NCBI GenBank assembly: GCA_031274465.1
Contig: JAISQC010000252.1
Location: 1-6,797 of the forward strand
Source: Synergistaceae bacterium
GTDB lineage: Bacteria > Synergistota > Synergistia > Synergistales > Synergistaceae
DNA: 6,797 nucleotides
Direction of reading: 5' to 3'
Shown: in pieces, positions 1 through 6,299 of the stretch
How positions within the stretch are numbered: the stretch's first letter is position 1
Layout of the letters: every line of letters starts with the position of its first letter
Translations under genes and position numbers: made by a program
Notes under the pieces: model-generated
What the model saw: only the letters and a program-made list of their open reading frames with translations
The model's database searches: none
Told to the model about the DNA's origin: nothing

Positions 1-915
1 GCCGATGCCGGCAAAGGTTTCATCGATGAAATCCGCGCTTCTCTGGATAATCTGAAAACCGCGATCAGCGAGGACGTGACCGCTGAGGGAGGAAGCCGTT
101 CGGCCCAGGGATCTGATTCAGTAGGGCTCTTTATGGCATCATTGCTGATAATACTTCGAGAGGGATTTGAGGCAATACTCGTCATAGCCGCGATAGCGGC
201 GTATCTCATCCGCTCCGGCAACGCAAAACAGACCCGCGTGGTCTATGGCAGCGGCATAGCGGCCCTCGTCGCTAGCGGAATTGCCGCTGTGGCAATGCAG
301 TCCCTGTTCGAGATCAGCGGAACGGCAAATCAGGAGATACTCGAAGGGGCCGCCATGCTTCTGGCCGTAGTCGTGCTGTTCTTTGTCAGCAACTGGATGG
401 TGTCGAAGGCTGAGGCTGAGGCTTGGACGCGCTACATAGAGGGCAAGGTTCAGAGCGCTGTCGAGACGGGCAGCAGCTTTGCTCTCGGGGCAGCGGCATT
501 TCTGGCGGTCTTCCGCGAGGGCGCCGAAACAATACTCTTTTACCAGGCACTGCTGGGACGCGTAGAGGGCAGCTCATCCATGGTGTGGTTAGGCTTCCTC
601 GTAGGGTGCGCGGCGCTCGTAGTCATATTTGCGCTGGTCCGCTACGGCTCGCTCGCCATCCCGATCAAACCGTTCTTTATGGGCACCAGCATTCTGATGT
701 ACATCATGTCCGTTGCCTTCGCGGGCGGCGGGGTGAAGGAGCTGCAGGAGGCCGGAGTGATCGGCGTTACGATGCTCAACTTCGAGCCCATAGACATCCT
801 TGGTATTTACCCGACGGTCGAGACTCTGCTCCCGCAGGCGATCCTGCTCATACTGGCAATCGTTTCGATTTTCCACTATAGAGCTAAGGGCCGTAAATTG
901 CGGGCGGCGGCGTAG
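1..915 (+). CDS. FTR1-family iron permease, C-terminal part (5' end outside window)
   Basis: Inner-membrane permease of the FTR1/EfeU family, which carries iron into the cytoplasm. The frame is open from base 1 to the TAG at 913-915, giving 304 visible residues. Two hallmark REGxE iron-binding motifs are present: REGFE at 157-171 (visible residues 53-57) and REGAE at 514-528 (residues 172-176). About seven hydrophobic segments follow residue 45, and the end is a short basic tail (HYRAKGRK). A start at GTG 76 or ATG 133 is possible, but the upstream sequence reads on in frame as a charged helical stretch (FIDEIRASLDNLKTAI). That is typical of bacterial FTR1 proteins with a large N-terminal extracytoplasmic domain joined by a linker to the permease, so I treat the gene as cut by the window edge. 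The P19 gene follows 50 bases later. FTR1 identity is secure; the true start is not visible. Confidence 0.93.
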   Translation, partial: ADAGKGFIDEIRASLDNLKTAISEDVTAEGGSRSAQGSDSVGLFMASLLIILREGFEAILVIAAIAAYLIRSGNAKQTRVVYGSGIAALVASGIAAVAMQSLFEISGTANQEILEGAAMLLAVVVLFFVSNWMVSKAEAEAWTRYIEGKVQSAVETGSSFALGAAAFLAVFREGAETILFYQALLGRVEGSSSMVWLGFLVGCAALVVIFALVRYGSLAIPIKPFFMGTSILMYIMSVAFAGGGVKELQEAGVIGVTMLNFEPIDILGIYPTVETLLPQAILLILAIVSIFHYRAKGRKLRAAA

Positions 916-950
916 CGGCGCATACGGGGAAAAAATACAAATAAATTTAT

Positions 951-968
951 GGGAGGTTTTATGTAATG
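951..968 (+). promoter_or_regulatory. Ribosome binding site of the P19 gene with an overlapping ATG-TAA start-stop
   Basis: GGGAGG at 951-956 lies 9 bases before the P19 ATG at 966. Between them, an ATG at 961-963 is followed at once by TAA (964-966), whose last base is the first base of the P19 start codon. The ATG at 966 is the real start because it opens onto a complete signal peptide and P19 domain. Just upstream (930-949) lies an A/T-rich stretch that stands out from the GC-rich surroundings and may keep the initiation region unstructured. Confidence 0.6.
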
Positions 969-1547
969 AAGGCAATTTGCAAGTTGGGAATGTTCTTTGC
1001 GTTAGCGGCGGTAATATCGATGGCGGCTTTCGCTGCGCCGGGCGAAACGGCGGCACCTGCGCCGGGAGAGGCCACGGCGGGTTTTGAGGAGTTCCCGATC
1101 GGCGACGATCAGGTTGTAGGGCCGCTCGTGATAGCGGGCGTTTATTTCCAGCCGGTCGACATGGAGCCCGCGAGCGCGGGAGGATTGCCCAAGTCTCAGG
1201 CCGACATGCACCTCGAAGCGGACATTTCCGCCAACGAAGGCAACGACCTCGGCTACGGCGCCGGAGACTTCGTCCCCAACCTGACGGTAAGGTATATAGC
1301 TGAGAAAGTGGGCGGCAAAAAAATCGAGGGCGTATTCATGCCGATGAGCGCTTCTGACGGCCCGCACTACGGAAACAACGTGAAGCTCGACGGAGCTGGA
1401 AAATACAAGATCACGTTCATCATCGAGAGCCCGGAAAAACAGGATTACCTGCTGCACGTCGATCAGGAGACCGGCGTTCCCGGACGCTTCTGGAAAGAGC
1501 CCATCACAGTTTCCTGGGATTTCGATTTCATCCCTAGGGCTTGGTAA
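966..1547 (+). CDS. Periplasmic P19/FetP-type iron-transport protein
   Basis: A 193-residue secreted protein of the P19 (Iron_transport, Tp34/FetP) family, which binds iron in the periplasm and supplies the FTR1 permease. Residues 1-23 form a Sec signal peptide (basic start, hydrophobic core, AFA before the likely cut), followed by an Ala/Pro/Gly/Glu-rich linker to about residue 39. The mature domain keeps the metal ligands described for C. jejuni P19: an HLE motif (His82, Glu84), MSASDGPH (Met127, Asp131, His134) and a late His164 in LLHVDQ. In the known structures the His/Met set holds copper and the Glu/Asp side is linked to iron. The ending WDFDFIPRAW is complete, and the length is normal for the family. 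The gene lies 50 bases after FTR1 and is followed by a structured 172-base gap. The assignment rests on motif pattern and gene order, which agree. Confidence 0.93.
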   Translation: MKAICKLGMFFALAAVISMAAFAAPGETAAPAPGEATAGFEEFPIGDDQVVGPLVIAGVYFQPVDMEPASAGGLPKSQADMHLEADISANEGNDLGYGAGDFVPNLTVRYIAEKVGGKKIEGVFMPMSASDGPHYGNNVKLDGAGKYKITFIIESPEKQDYLLHVDQETGVPGRFWKEPITVSWDFDFIPRAW

Positions 1548-1560
1548 CACCCAAAACTGC

Positions 1561-1579
1561 GGATTTCCTCCCCAAATCC
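1561..1579 (+). other. Small inverted repeat after the P19 gene
   Basis: GGATTT (1561-1566) and AAATCC (1574-1579) form a 6-bp stem around a 7-base C-rich loop, 13 bases after the P19 stop. No T tract follows, so it is not a terminator alone. It is the first of three stems in the gap before the DUF2318 gene. The octamer GCGGATTT at its left edge (1559-1566) recurs at 1658-1665. Confidence 0.4.
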
Positions 1580-1596
1580 CACGCAACACGTTCGTG

Positions 1597-1632
1597 TTTT
1601 GCATGCGCGCACATTAGTGCGCGCATGCAAAA
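1597..1632 (+). repeat. Perfect 16-bp inverted repeat with 4-base loop
   Basis: TTTTGCATGCGCGCAC (1597-1612) and its exact reverse complement (1617-1632) flank the loop ATTA. In RNA, G-U, U-A and G-U pairs could lengthen the stem to 19. The right arm ends in AAAA and is followed by TATTCCCC, so no U tract follows on the + strand. This fits a 3'-end-protecting, processing or spacing structure, or a protein-binding palindrome, better than a classical intrinsic terminator. It sits between the genes for the abundant-type periplasmic P19 and the membrane protein. Confidence 0.85.
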
Positions 1633-1638
1633 TATTCC

Positions 1639-1656
1639 CCCTCCGCTTCCGGAGGG
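1639..1656 (+). other. 7-bp hairpin with CTTC loop
   Basis: CCCTCCG (1639-1645) and CGGAGGG (1650-1656) pair perfectly around CTTC, only 6 bases after the large inverted repeat. T runs follow but begin 35 bases later (1693-1697 and 1700-1705), too far for a standard intrinsic terminator. Together with the preceding stems it fills most of the gap. The remaining bases up to 1706 show no other gene or convincing site. Confidence 0.6.
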
Positions 1657-1706
1657 CGCGGATTTGCGATCCCGGTGCATGGGCGACGGGCGTTTTTCGT
1701 TTTTTC

Positions 1707-1722
1707 AAGGAGAGCTTTCATG
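1707..1722 (+). promoter_or_regulatory. Ribosome binding site that sets the DUF2318 gene start
   Basis: AAGGAGAG at 1707-1714 lies 5 bases before the ATG at 1720. A GTG 45 bases upstream (1675) is in frame, but it has no ribosome binding site and would add a Phe/Arg-rich stretch translated from the T tracts. The ATG at 1720 is therefore preferred. Confidence 0.75.
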
Positions 1723-2973
1723 CTTGAATATCTCATAAAAGTGACTTTAAATACTTTTCACTCAGCGATTCCAATGGCGCTTCTTGCGGCTCTGGCTCTC
1801 AGATGCGACTGGCAATCCTCTAGGAAGCACCTCAAGCGGGGTTTTCTGACAGGGGCGGCAGCCGCTCTCGTGTACGCGGTCTTAAAGCGCAACACGGGCT
1901 TCGCGGTGCGCGAATACTATGACTTAGGCGTGCTGATCCCTTCGGTTTCTGTCTGCCTCCTTCTGCTCGCCGCAGGCGTTTGCGTTTTCAAAAGCCCTGG
2001 ACAGAAGTGCATCGCCCGCTTGAGGGTTCTGGCATTCTGCGCCGTCGCCTGCTGGACAGCATACGCCGCTCCTAATTTGATGCTCTATCCCTTCGATTTC
2101 GCGGTCGGCATGGACAATATCTTCAATACGGAATTCGCGTTCAAGGCGGCGGGGTACGCCTCAGGCGTCATACTGATCCTCGTTACGGGGCTCGCCCTTT
2201 TCAAAACCGCTTCCAGCCTCGGCGAGGGGGCGCTCTTCGCTTCGTCGGGCCTGTCGGTCGCCGTTTTTTTTCTGAAAGGGGTTCTCTCAATAGCGCAGAT
2301 CTTGCTGGGCAGAAACCTGATCCCGCGCTACAAATGGCTCACGCGCATCGTAATGTGGTTTCTGATGCACGAAAACATCTTCGTTTACGCCATGATGGCA
2401 GCCTGCGTCATCCCCGCCCTCCTGCTTCTTGCAAGCGTCCGCCGCGCGAAACCCCCGGTGGGGAACCCCGCCCAGGTGAGGCGCGCTAAATTCATGACTC
2501 GAAAAAACATCAGGCTCTGCATGTATGTGGGCGCCGGCGTCCTGATGTCGCTTTTGACTGTGACCGTGGGGGTCGCGTACAGCAACAGAAGAGTGGGGCT
2601 CTCCCCCCCCGTCGAGCATCCGGCCGACGGCGACAGGATAATCATACCGATAGAGATGGTGAACGACGGCGAGCTTCACCGTTTCGTCCATAAAGTGACG
2701 AGCGGGGGGTCCTCGATAGACGTGCGATACATAGTCATAAAAAAGAACGACACGGCGTGGGGAGTGGGGCTCGACGCCTGCGACGTATGCGGCCCGACCG
2801 GATACTATCAGCGAAAGGGGCAGGTAGTCTGCATCCTGTGCGACGTCGTCATGAACATATCGACGATAGGGCTGCCGGGCGGGTGCAACCCCGTCCCACT
2901 CAAGTTCGAGATAGCGAGCGGGAATATCGTCATAAAGACATCGGATCTGGCGGCCGAGGCGCGCCGGTTTTAG
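1720..2973 (+). CDS. DUF2318 Fe-S-type polytopic membrane protein of the P19/FTR1 operon
   Basis: A 417-residue protein. Residues 1 to about 285 are strongly hydrophobic, with roughly eight membrane segments; the last is near 265-285. A soluble C-terminal domain of about 130 residues follows. That domain carries the DUF2318 signature: CDVC (Cys354, Cys357) in ACDVCGPTGYY, CILC (Cys371, Cys374), and GGCNPVPL (Cys389). The family is commonly annotated as an Fe-S-containing or FtrD-like membrane protein and is found beside FTR1 and P19, as in Cj1660 of C. jejuni. Its precise role is unproven; a redox task coupled to iron handling is a reasonable inference. Segment order suggests the Cys domain faces outward, but I could not establish topology. 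The coding sequence contains a run of eight Ts (2264-2271) and one of eight Cs (2603-2610), the latter between the last membrane segment and the Cys domain. Family membership is clear. Confidence 0.9.
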   Translation: MLEYLIKVTLNTFHSAIPMALLAALALRCDWQSSRKHLKRGFLTGAAAALVYAVLKRNTGFAVREYYDLGVLIPSVSVCLLLLAAGVCVFKSPGQKCIARLRVLAFCAVACWTAYAAPNLMLYPFDFAVGMDNIFNTEFAFKAAGYASGVILILVTGLALFKTASSLGEGALFASSGLSVAVFFLKGVLSIAQILLGRNLIPRYKWLTRIVMWFLMHENIFVYAMMAACVIPALLLLASVRRAKPPVGNPAQVRRAKFMTRKNIRLCMYVGAGVLMSLLTVTVGVAYSNRRVGLSPPVEHPADGDRIIIPIEMVNDGELHRFVHKVTSGGSSIDVRYIVIKKNDTAWGVGLDACDVCGPTGYYQRKGQVVCILCDVVMNISTIGLPGGCNPVPLKFEIASGNIVIKTSDLAAEARRF

Positions 2974-2975
2974 CG

Positions 2976-3002
2976 GGCGCCGCCCGATTGGTTTGCGGCG
3001 CC
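2976..3002 (+). other. GC-rich hairpin between the DUF2318 and first permease genes
   Basis: GGCGCCGC (2976-2983) pairs exactly with GCGGCGCC (2995-3002) around an 11-base loop, starting 3 bases after the DUF2318 stop. A competing stem, CGGGC (2974-2978) with GCCCG (2982-2986), shares bases with it. No T tract follows; the ribosome binding site TAGGAGG (3011-3017) comes 8 bases later. It may tune stability or translation of the ABC part of the transcript. Confidence 0.55.
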
Positions 3003-3026
3003 TCATAGATTAGGAGGCAAAGGGAA

Positions 3027-4325
3027 ATGATATGTAGGATGTTGATGGGGGCTCTGCTCCGGCAGAGGGGGCGGGTTTTGACGATAACCTTGACCATGGC
3101 TCTCGGGGCGTCGCTTGCCACCGCGATGCTTAACGTGATGATGGACATTGGAGACAAGGTAAACCAAGAGCTGAAGGCATACGGGGCGAATTTGTCCGTG
3201 GTCCCGAAAAGCGTCTCCCTGATAAGCGATCTGTACGGCGCGTCGGACGATGGCGCGCAAGAAAACGCCGCCCCTGAGAAATACCTCGCCGAGGACGAGA
3301 TAGCGAAGCTCAAGACCATATTCTGGGCATTCAACATAGTCGATTTCACGCCGTACCTCCAGATATCGGCCAAGGTTTCCGGCCCTTCCGGGACTGTAGA
3401 GGCGCAGGTTTGGGGCGCTTGGTTCGACAAACACCTGGACACTCCTACGGGAGAATCGGTGGACACAGGAATGGTGAGGATGAAATCGTGGTGGGACATC
3501 GAAGGCGCCTGGCCGGCGCGCGATGATCCAAGCGGCGCCATGATAGGGGCGAGCCTGGCTTCCAAGCTGGGCGTGAAGCAGGGCGACAGGATATCCGTAG
3601 CCGCAGGGCATTTGGGCGAGGCCGTGGTCTCCGGGGTGTTCCACAGCGGCGGGAGCGAGGACGACGACCTGTTCGTGCCTCTGCCGCTGGCTCAGGAAAT
3701 TTCGGGCCTGCGCGGGCTCGTCAGCAAAATCGACGTCAGCGCGCTCACGACGCCCGAGAACGACTTGGCGCGGCGCGCGGCGCAGGACCCAAACAGCCTC
3801 TCCCGCCACGAATGGGATACCTGGTACTGCACGGCTTACATAAGCTCGATCGCGTATCAGATAGAGGAAGTCATAAGCAACGCCCGCGCGAAGCCAGTGC
3901 TTCAGGTCGCAGAGAGCGAGGGCGCCATCTTGCAGAAAACCCAGCTCCTGATGTTGCTTTTGACCGTGCTGAGCCTCGCTTGCTCGGCGCTTGCGATATC
4001 AAACCTGGTCACGGCAAGCGTGATGGAGCGGAGCGCCGAGATAGGGCTGCTCGAAGCGGTCGGCGCTTCGGCTTCGGAAGTCTCGTTTCTCGTGCTGGCT
4101 GAAACGATGATCGCCACCCTCGCCGGCGGAGTGGCGGGATATCTCGCCGGAAGGGGCTTCGCGCAGATCATCGGGCACACGGTCTTCGGATCGGCCATAG
4201 CCGCGAAAGGGCTCGTCCCCCCTCTGGTCGCCCTGCTGGTCTTCGCGGTCACGGTCGCCGGAAGCCTGCCCGCCATCAGGCTGCTCGCCTCCCTGCGCCC
4301 GGCGGAAGTGCTGCACGGAAGATGA
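3027..4325 (+). CDS. MacB/FtsX-type ABC transporter permease, first subunit
   Basis: A 432-residue inner-membrane subunit. It has a cytoplasmic N-terminus, a membrane helix at about 17-36, and a large extracytoplasmic MacB-like core domain from about 37 to 300. Three more helices follow at about 305-327, 355-385 and 396-420, with the FtsX-domain coupling motif (MERSAEIGLLEAVGAS, about 333-348) between the first two. This is the type VII (MacB-like) ABC layout, which usually does mechanical work or export at the outer face and does not import. The core carries one cysteine, Cys268, in a WYCTAY motif, and shares a YGAN motif (residues 52-55) with the next gene. TAGGAGG at 3011-3017 lies 9 bases before the ATG. 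It occupies the place of Cj1661 in the C. jejuni p19 locus. The substrate is unknown. Confidence 0.9.
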   Translation: MICRMLMGALLRQRGRVLTITLTMALGASLATAMLNVMMDIGDKVNQELKAYGANLSVVPKSVSLISDLYGASDDGAQENAAPEKYLAEDEIAKLKTIFWAFNIVDFTPYLQISAKVSGPSGTVEAQVWGAWFDKHLDTPTGESVDTGMVRMKSWWDIEGAWPARDDPSGAMIGASLASKLGVKQGDRISVAAGHLGEAVVSGVFHSGGSEDDDLFVPLPLAQEISGLRGLVSKIDVSALTTPENDLARRAAQDPNSLSRHEWDTWYCTAYISSIAYQIEEVISNARAKPVLQVAESEGAILQKTQLLMLLLTVLSLACSALAISNLVTASVMERSAEIGLLEAVGASASEVSFLVLAETMIATLAGGVAGYLAGRGFAQIIGHTVFGSAIAAKGLVPPLVALLVFAVTVAGSLPAIRLLASLRPAEVLHGR

Positions 4326-4344
4326 ACGGGGCGGATCATACGAC

Positions 4345-5481
4345 ATGACAAGACGCCGCATGTTCTTCAAAATGCTGACCTACTCCCTGCTCCGGCGCAG
4401 GTCCAGAATGACCGTCGCGCTATTGTCCGTGGCCATAGGCGCTACCGTCCTCTTGGGCATGGCCGCTGTCAGCTACGACATACCGCGCCAGATGGGGCGC
4501 GAATTCAGGAGCTACGGCGCGAACATGATCTTTGTGGCCTCCGGCGAGGAAGCCCTTTTGAGGGTGGACGCCGCGCAAAGGGCCGCCGCGCTCATACCGC
4601 CGGACGAGCTGATAGGGCTCACTCCATACCGCTATGGGATCGTGAGGGTCAACATGCAGGGCTATACCGCGGTTGGGACGGATTTCGACCAGGCGGCGAA
4701 GACCAGCCCCTACTGGAGCATCGCCGGCGAATATCCTAAAGCAGGCGGCGAAATTTTGATAGGCGCCGATGTCGCTGAATTCACGAAGCTTGCGCCTGGC
4801 TCGTCCATGACGGTCACGGGAAGGGCTGAGGACGGGACCAGGTTCAGGCTCGACGCCAAAATTTCCGGGACGGTCCGCACCGGCAGCGTGGAAGACGGCT
4901 TCATCTTCATGCCGATGCCCACGCTGGAGTCGCTGATGGGAAGCTCGGGCGTTGCGGAAGTGGTGGAGGTTAGCATAGCCGCTGACGAAACGGAGCTGAA
5001 AAGAATCGTTTCGGAAATATCCAGGGAGGTACCTGAAATTTCGCCCCGCCTCGTGAAGCGGGTGACCCAATCGGAGACCACGGTGCTGTCAAAGCTGCAG
5101 GCGCTCGTCTTTCTCGTCTCCCTCGTGGTCCTCGTCCTCACCATGATCTGCGTCGCCACGACCATGATGACGGTCGTGCTCGAGCGCAGGAAGGAGATAG
5201 GCCTGAAAAAGGCGCTGGGCGCCGACAACCGTCGGATCGCCGCAGAGTTTCTGGGAGAGGGCTTGTTTCTCGGAAGCGCCGGAGGGGCGCTCGGCGCCGT
5301 GTTCGGATACATGTTCGCGCAGGCCATCAGCATGAACGTATTCGGCCGCGCTGTGACGATCGACTGGCGGCTCCCGCTTCTTGCGGTGCTCATATCCATA
5401 GCGGTGACGATCGCGGCGTGCCTGCTGCCGGTCCGCAGGGCGATGGACGTCGAGCCCGCCCTCGTTCTGCGCGGGGAATAA
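4345..5481 (+). CDS. MacB/FtsX-type ABC transporter permease, second subunit
   Basis: A 378-residue subunit with the same plan as its neighbour: first helix at about 23-43, extracytoplasmic core about 44-248, then helices at about 251-277, 303-328 and 342-362. The FtsX coupling motif LERRKEIGLKKALGA lies at about 279-293. YGAN at residues 57-60 matches the first permease, so the two look like paralogues that would pair as a heterodimer with the ATPase. The core is shorter by about 55 residues and lacks the cysteine found in the first subunit's core. The start at 4345 comes 19 bases after the previous stop with only a weak G-rich site (4328-4334), which suggests translational coupling. An in-frame ATG at 4360 is an alternative start. 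It corresponds in position to Cj1662 of C. jejuni. Confidence 0.9.
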   Translation: MTRRRMFFKMLTYSLLRRRSRMTVALLSVAIGATVLLGMAAVSYDIPRQMGREFRSYGANMIFVASGEEALLRVDAAQRAAALIPPDELIGLTPYRYGIVRVNMQGYTAVGTDFDQAAKTSPYWSIAGEYPKAGGEILIGADVAEFTKLAPGSSMTVTGRAEDGTRFRLDAKISGTVRTGSVEDGFIFMPMPTLESLMGSSGVAEVVEVSIAADETELKRIVSEISREVPEISPRLVKRVTQSETTVLSKLQALVFLVSLVVLVLTMICVATTMMTVVLERRKEIGLKKALGADNRRIAAEFLGEGLFLGSAGGALGAVFGYMFAQAISMNVFGRAVTIDWRLPLLAVLISIAVTIAACLLPVRRAMDVEPALVLRGE

Positions 5482-5498
5482 GGAGAGGTTTGCGAATG
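5480..5498 (+). promoter_or_regulatory. Ribosome binding site that sets the ATPase start
   Basis: AAGGAGAGG at 5480-5488 overlaps the TAA stop of the second permease (5479-5481) and lies 7 bases before the ATG at 5496. The frame is open further upstream to 5418, but that start would overlap the permease and add residues not seen in ABC ATPases. Confidence 0.8.
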
Positions 5499-6161
5499 AA
5501 CATACTCGAACTGAAAAATATTTCGATGATATACGGCTCGGTCCGCGCGCTGGATGACGTGAGCCTCTCCGTGGGGCAGGGAGAGTGGCTTGCCATAATG
5601 GGCCCGTCGGGGTCGGGCAAAACCACCATGATGAACATAATAGGCTGCATGGACAGGCCCACGGCCGGCTCGGTCCTGCTGGAAGGCGAGGAGCTGTCCG
5701 GGCTCTCCCCATCGTCTCTGACCGCCATCAGGCGCGAGAAGGTCGGGCTGATATTTCAGCAGTTTCACCTGATCAGCTACCTGACCGCCCTCGAAAACGT
5801 GATGGTCGCGCAGTACTACCACAGCATGATAGACGAGCGGGAGGCTCTCGGGGCGTTGGAGCGCGTCGGCCTAAAGGAGAGGGCGAAGCACCTCCCCCGC
5901 CAGCTTTCGGGCGGGGAGCAGCAGCGGGTCTGCATAGCGCGGGCCCTGATAAACTATCCGAGGCTGATACTCGCGGACGAGCCGACAGGCAACCTCGACG
6001 AGGCCAACGAGGGGATCGTTATGGAGATATTCCGGAGGCTTCACGGCGAGGGCAGCACCATAATCGTCGTGACCCACGACCCTGAAGTGGCCGAAGAGGC
6101 GCAGAGGATCGTTTTTCTGGAGCACGGAAGGATAGCGAACGTCGTCCGCCGCGACGCCTGA
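5496..6161 (+). CDS. ABC transporter ATP-binding protein (MacB/LolD type)
   Basis: A 221-residue cytoplasmic ATPase that drives the two upstream FtsX-type permeases. All motifs are intact: Walker A GPSGSGKTT (36-44), Q-loop FQQF (Gln88), signature LSGGEQQR (137-144), Walker B LILADEP with catalytic Glu162, D-loop NLD (166-168) and switch His194 in VVTHD. The length and the FQQF..LTALENV pattern are typical of the LolD/MacB/FtsE branch, in line with FtsX-type partners. It is the last gene of the operon and holds the place of Cj1663 in C. jejuni. Transcription probably ends at the hairpin 20 bases downstream. The ATPase function is certain by motif; what the transporter moves is unknown, and the family alone does not show that it transports iron. 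Confidence 0.95.
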   Translation: MNILELKNISMIYGSVRALDDVSLSVGQGEWLAIMGPSGSGKTTMMNIIGCMDRPTAGSVLLEGEELSGLSPSSLTAIRREKVGLIFQQFHLISYLTALENVMVAQYYHSMIDEREALGALERVGLKERAKHLPRQLSGGEQQRVCIARALINYPRLILADEPTGNLDEANEGIVMEIFRRLHGEGSTIIVVTHDPEVAEEAQRIVFLEHGRIANVVRRDA

Positions 6162-6181
6162 CGCCGCGCTTCATGCGCGAC

Positions 6182-6228
6182 GCGCCCCGCAAGGCCTTGA
6201 CCCCTGGCCCGGCGGGGCGCTGTTTGTT
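6182..6228 (+). terminator. Probable intrinsic terminator of the iron-uptake operon
   Basis: GCGCCCCGC (6182-6190) pairs perfectly with GCGGGGCGC (6212-6220). Inside the 21-base loop, GGCC (6193-6196) can pair with GGCC (6206-6209) to extend the stem. The tail is TGTTTGTT (6221-6228), U-rich but interrupted by Gs. A smaller stem, CGCGC/GCGCG (6165-6169/6175-6179), comes just before. Position right after the last operon gene supports termination; the imperfect tail leaves room for some read-through into tadA. Confidence 0.7.
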
Positions 6229-6299
6229 GCCGCCCCTCCCCCATACTATATTACGAAATTTTATTTTTTCAGCCAGTCGCGCGCGTTGCGGCGTACCCG

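Noticed and set aside
916..965. Fur box or separate promoter in the A/T-rich gap before the P19 gene
   Set aside because: No convincing 19-base Fur-type inverted repeat or paired -35/-10 set could be found; the operon promoter is probably left of the window.
1597..1632. Reading the large inverted repeat as a standard intrinsic terminator
   Set aside because: The + strand continues with A/T-mixed and C-rich bases, not a U tract, and the genes on both sides belong to one known operon.
1675..1719. GTG start for the DUF2318 gene 45 bases upstream
   Set aside because: No ribosome binding site is present, and the extra residues come from the T tracts; ATG 1720 has a strong site.
2264..2271. T8 run in the DUF2318 gene as a slippage site
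   Set aside because: It encodes ordinary Val-Phe-Phe in a membrane helix, where T-rich codons are common; nothing else suggests a regulatory role.
2287..3809. Long minus-strand open frames opposite the DUF2318 and first permease genes (up to 268 codons)
   Set aside because: They lie opposite well-supported genes, encode Arg/His/Pro-rich sequence without recognisable domains, and are expected from GC-rich codon bias.
4322..4348. ATG at 4322 overlapping the stop of the first permease as a start for the next gene
   Set aside because: It is in another frame and meets a TGA after eight codons.
5418..5495. Upstream extension of the ATPase reading frame
   Set aside because: It overlaps the second permease, has no fitting ribosome binding site, and adds an Arg-rich sequence foreign to ABC ATPases; AAGGAGAGG before ATG 5496 decides the start.
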